Shown here: positions 6,907-8,836 of the stretch, in pieces | How positions within the stretch are numbered: position 1 is the stretch's first letter | Layout of the letters: each line of letters starts with the position of its first letter | Origin: M0108 sp964523415 | GTDB lineage: Bacteria > Pseudomonadota > Gammaproteobacteria > Chromatiales > Chromatiaceae | Direction of reading: 5' to 3' | DNA length: 8,836 bases | NCBI GenBank assembly: GCA_964523415.1 | Contig: CAZFZB010000115.1 | Coordinates: 1-8,836 of the forward strand | Made by a program: the position numbers and the translations under genes | Notes under the pieces: generated by a model | Seen by the model: the letters and a program-made list of their open reading frames with translations, nothing else | Database searches by the model: none | What the model was told of the DNA's origin: nothing

Positions 6907-7783
6907 CTTTATCGCCGCCCTTGCCTCACAGGGCTTTCTCCAGTCCGCACTTGCCGCCGGCCTGCTGGCCAGTGTTGGCTGCGGCCTGATGGGACCCTAT
7001 GTGGTCGTCAAGCGTATTGCCTTCATCGCCGGAGGTATAGCCCACTCGGTGCTGAGCGGCATGGGGGCTGCCCTCTATTTCGGCTACTCACCCCTGGCGG
7101 GGGCCTTAGGCGCGGCAGTGCTGGCGGCGCTCCTGATCGGCTGGGTAAGGCTACGCTGGCGTGCGGAGGAGGATACCCTGATAGGTGCCCTCTGGGCCAT
7201 CGGCATGGCGGTGGGACTGCTCTTTATCGCCAAGACACCGGGCTATCAGGCCGACCTGATGAGCTACCTCTTCGGCAATATCCTGCTGGTACCCACGCAG
7301 AGCCTCTGGTTCATGGCCGCCCTGGATGCCCTGCTACTGCTCCTGGTGCTGGCCTACCATCGCCATTTCCTGGCCGTAGCCTTTGACGAGGAATTCGCCC
7401 GCCTGCGAGGCATCCCAGTTACCTTCTTTTACCTGTTACTGCTGGTGATGGTCGCCGTGACCGTGGTCTTGCTGATCCAGGTCGTAGGCCTCATTCTGGT
7501 CCTGGCCCTCCTGACCCTACCCGCCGCCATCGCCGGACACTATGTCCACTCTCTGGGGCTCATGATGCTGATCGCCACCCTGATCGGTAGTGTCCTCAAT
7601 TTCGCCGGTCTGGCCTTATCCTACGGCCCCGACCTGCCTGCAGGTCCGACTATCATCCTGGCGGCTGGGGGGCTCTACGTCGCCTCAGCCTTACTCTCGC
7701 GGCTCTTGGATAAACACCTTGCCAAACGCGCCACCAGCCGGAACAGGCCGGGTGGTGGCCACCACCCGGATCCTGACCATTGA
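6899..7783 (+). CDS. znuB: Zinc/metal ABC transporter permease (ABC-3 family)
   Basis: This inner-membrane channel subunit probably works as a dimer with ZnuC. The 294-residue protein is almost wholly hydrophobic, with about eight membrane segments separated by short loops. Family hallmarks are GPYVVVKRIAFIAGGIAHSV near residues 32-51, GYSPLAGALGAA, the cytoplasmic AFDEEFARLRGIPV loop that contacts the ATPase, and VGLILVLALLTLPAAIA. The frame is open upstream to 6743 but that part is a shadow of znuC. ATG 6899, overlapping the znuC end by 8 bases, gives the normal N-terminus (MHDFIAALASQGFLQSALAAG). No separate ribosome binding site is evident, consistent with coupled translation. The hydrophilic C-terminal tail, RPGGGHHPDPDH, is His-rich, and its codons form a perfect palindrome in the DNA. 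Confidence 0.94.
   Translation: MHDFIAALASQGFLQSALAAGLLASVGCGLMGPYVVVKRIAFIAGGIAHSVLSGMGAALYFGYSPLAGALGAAVLAALLIGWVRLRWRAEEDTLIGALWAIGMAVGLLFIAKTPGYQADLMSYLFGNILLVPTQSLWFMAALDALLLLLVLAYHRHFLAVAFDEEFARLRGIPVTFFYLLLLVMVAVTVVLLIQVVGLILVLALLTLPAAIAGHYVHSLGLMMLIATLIGSVLNFAGLALSYGPDLPAGPTIILAAGGLYVASALLSRLLDKHLAKRATSRNRPGGGHHPDPDH
7748..7769. repeat. 22-base perfect palindrome at the end of znuB
   Basis: The arm CCGGGTGGTGG (7748-7758) is followed directly by its exact reverse complement (7759-7769), with no spacer. It lies within the last codons of znuB and encodes the Pro-Gly-Gly-Gly-His-His part of the tail. The RNA could form a very GC-rich hairpin from either strand. No T-run follows on either side, so it is not a standard intrinsic terminator; it may stabilise the mRNA 3' end or mark a protein-binding site. 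Confidence 0.9.
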
Positions 7784-7784
7784 C

Positions 7785-7812
7785 AGGCGTTGGACCCCAA
7801 TAGGCCCCGCCT
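7785..7812. terminator. Possible bidirectional hairpin between convergent genes
   Basis: AGGCGTTGG (7785-7793) can pair with CCAA (7797-7800) and CGCCT (7808-7812), leaving a 3-base loop and an unpaired 7-base bulge on one side. It occupies nearly the whole 27-base gap between the znuB and protease stop codons. The missing T-run and the bulge make it a weak terminator candidate. Confidence 0.25.
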
Positions 7813-8347
7813 AGTCTGGCTCGCGCAGGATTAGGATGCCGTCCCGTTGAATCAGCTCAAACCGTTTGAGATAGCTCATGCCCAGCAATACCTGATCACC
7901 AGGCATGTTGGGTAGCACGGAGGCACGCACCCTTTGAGCCTCTAATCCCCCCAGATCCACCTCATCGAGCAGGGTGGGCCAAGTCTGGGCATCCCCATTG
8001 GCGGTACGGGAGATCCCCGCAGTACCCAACCGCAATTTCAGATGCTTGGCCAGATCTAGAGGCAGGGCAACATCCGTCGCCCCCGTATCGACCAGGAAGG
8101 TCACCGGTTCGCCATTGATCCGACCGGGTGCCACATAGTGTCCGGCGCGATTGCGCGCCAGCATCACCTGGGGACGGCCCTTCGCATCCAGCTTGATCTC
8201 CAGGTCCCGGTTTGGATTCTCGTCCTCATCCACAAAGCGCTGGAAGAGCAAGACCAACAGTGCCAAGCCCGCAATCCAGGCAGCGAATAGCATAGCCCGC
8301 CCAATGCGGGAGGGGGTATCCTCGACGCTAGGTCTATGCTCAATCAT
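7811..8347 (-). CDS. Membrane-anchored retropepsin-like aspartic protease
   Basis: This small clan AA aspartic protease is probably tethered to the inner membrane with its catalytic domain in the periplasm. The 178-residue protein has a basic N-terminal stretch, one membrane segment (about 19-35), an acidic linker (39-48), and a single retropepsin-type domain. Evidence for the domain is FLVDTGATDVALP (84-96, catalytic D87), a central LGGLEAQRVRASVLP stretch, and the C-terminal LLGMSYLKRFEL that matches the family's second hydrophobic-glycine element. With one DTG-type motif per chain, activity would need a dimer, as in retroviral proteases. The architecture resembles the bacterial family annotated as TIGR02281, whose substrates I do not know. 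ATG 8347 is the first start in the frame; no strong ribosome binding site is seen. The gene converges on znuB and diverges from comF. Confidence 0.87.
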   Translation of the reverse strand: MIEHRPSVEDTPSRIGRAMLFAAWIAGLALLVLLFQRFVDEDENPNRDLEIKLDAKGRPQVMLARNRAGHYVAPGRINGEPVTFLVDTGATDVALPLDLAKHLKLRLGTAGISRTANGDAQTWPTLLDEVDLGGLEAQRVRASVLPNMPGDQVLLGMSYLKRFELIQRDGILILREPD

Positions 8348-8404
8348 GGCAATTAGATGGCTGACAAGAGGCCCCGTGGTATAAGGATGACCCGGGTTGA
8401 GAGG

Positions 8405-8522
8405 AACCCTAGGTGGATGTGTGACGACTTGATAACAACAGGCAACTCCTTCTTAACCCGATACCTGTCTATACCTGAGTGATGGACAACCCTAAGAAAT
8501 GCCTACAATTTCTAACCCTAGG
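8405..8522. repeat. Short repeats in the protease-comF divergent region
   Basis: AACCCTAGG occurs at 8405-8413 and again at 8514-8522, with the near copy AACCCTAAG at 8488-8496. Between them, ATACCTG occurs at 8461-8467 and 8471-8477, a ten-base period equal to about one helical turn. Such clustering in a 272-base divergent region could mark regulator-binding sites, but the units are short. No intrinsic terminator or RNA gene was recognised in the rest of the gap (8348-8619). Confidence 0.35.
8483..8509 (+). promoter_or_regulatory. Candidate comF promoter
   Basis: TGGACA (8483-8488) and TACAAT (8504-8509) each match the sigma-70 hexamers at five of six bases. The spacer is 15 bases, shorter than the preferred 17. 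Transcription would start near 8516, about 104 bases before the comF ATG. Confidence 0.3.
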
Positions 8523-8619
8523 AGGCTAGTGCATAGGAGATAAGCCTGTATGGAAGGGTGGTTGCATTTCACGCCTTGAGCGTCTAACGGTTTCTTCACT
8601 TCTCTAAAGAGTACACTCC

Positions 8620-8836
8620 ATGCAGTCCTCGGACATCCCCAGGTACCACCCCATCCGATGGCATCGGCTTTGGGACCGGGCCGTGGCAGGGCTACTGCCA
8701 CCAACCTGCGTCCTCTGCGATGGCCCCGGAACCTTAGGGATGGACCTCTGTGCAAGCTGCATGTCAGACTTACCTCAAAATCGACATGCCTGTTCTCGTT
8801 GCGCCTATCCCCTGCCCTCGAACCCGCAAGGCCCCA
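8620..8836 (+). CDS. comF: ComF family protein (5' part only)
   Basis: Only the first 72 codons are in the window. The N-terminal zinc-ribbon region is clear: AGLLPPTCVLC with the pair C30/C33, then LCASC (C44/C47), then CSRCAYPL (C58/C61). This spacing is characteristic of ComF, whose C-terminal phosphoribosyltransferase-like domain would lie beyond the edge. ComF proteins take part in natural transformation, in B. subtilis and Haemophilus for example, probably helping handle incoming single-stranded DNA; the gene is also common in bacteria not known to be competent. The start is well fixed: an in-frame TAA at 8605-8607 lies five codons upstream and no other start codon intervenes. AAAGAG, 8 bases before the ATG, is a modest ribosome binding site. 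Confidence 0.88.
   Translation, partial: MQSSDIPRYHPIRWHRLWDRAVAGLLPPTCVLCDGPGTLGMDLCASCMSDLPQNRHACSRCAYPLPSNPQGP

Noticed and set aside
8492..8755. Minus-strand frame (87 codons) opposite the comF start
   Set aside because: It covers the comF zinc-ribbon codons on the opposite strand and shows no domain.

Overview
The window looks like chromosomal DNA of a GC-rich gammaproteobacterium. The rpe-gph-trpE gene order and the DjlA co-chaperone fit that class, and a purple-sulfur or Chromatiales-type host is my best guess. This rests on gene content and protein character only, not on a database match. Coding density is high. No mobile element, CRISPR array, tRNA or rRNA gene was seen, and no gap without a gene exceeds 300 bases.

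Left part (1-5020, all minus strand). Reading in the direction of transcription, the order is a ketohexokinase-like PfkB sugar kinase (5020-4097), djlA (3965-3144), rpe (2975-2283), gph (2274-1600) and trpE (1472-1, cut by the window edge a few codons before its end). rpe and gph are 8 bases apart and clearly co-transcribed. trpE follows after 127 bases and is probably in the same operon. rpe and gph serve carbon metabolism: pentose-phosphate or Calvin-cycle epimerisation and 2-phosphoglycolate salvage. trpE starts tryptophan synthesis. djlA encodes a membrane-anchored Hsp70 co-chaperone.

Middle part (5021-7783). A 228-base divergent control region separates the sugar kinase from a plus-strand znuA-znuC-znuB operon for high-affinity zinc (or related metal) import. 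The three genes overlap (znuA/znuC by 4 bases, znuC/znuB by 8). The control region carries an exact Zur-like half site that coincides with predicted promoter elements on both strands. It is followed by a znuA leader that can fold into a long-range stem.

Right part (7784-8836). znuB converges on a minus-strand gene for a small membrane-anchored retropepsin-like aspartic protease (8347-7811). A 272-base divergent region with short repeats then leads to the start of comF (8620 onward), which the window edge cuts.

No clearly new multi-gene system is present. The observations most worth a second look are the zinc operon control region and leader, the non-canonical first metal-ligand position in ZnuA, a 22-base perfect palindrome at the end of znuB, and the ketohexokinase-like gene.
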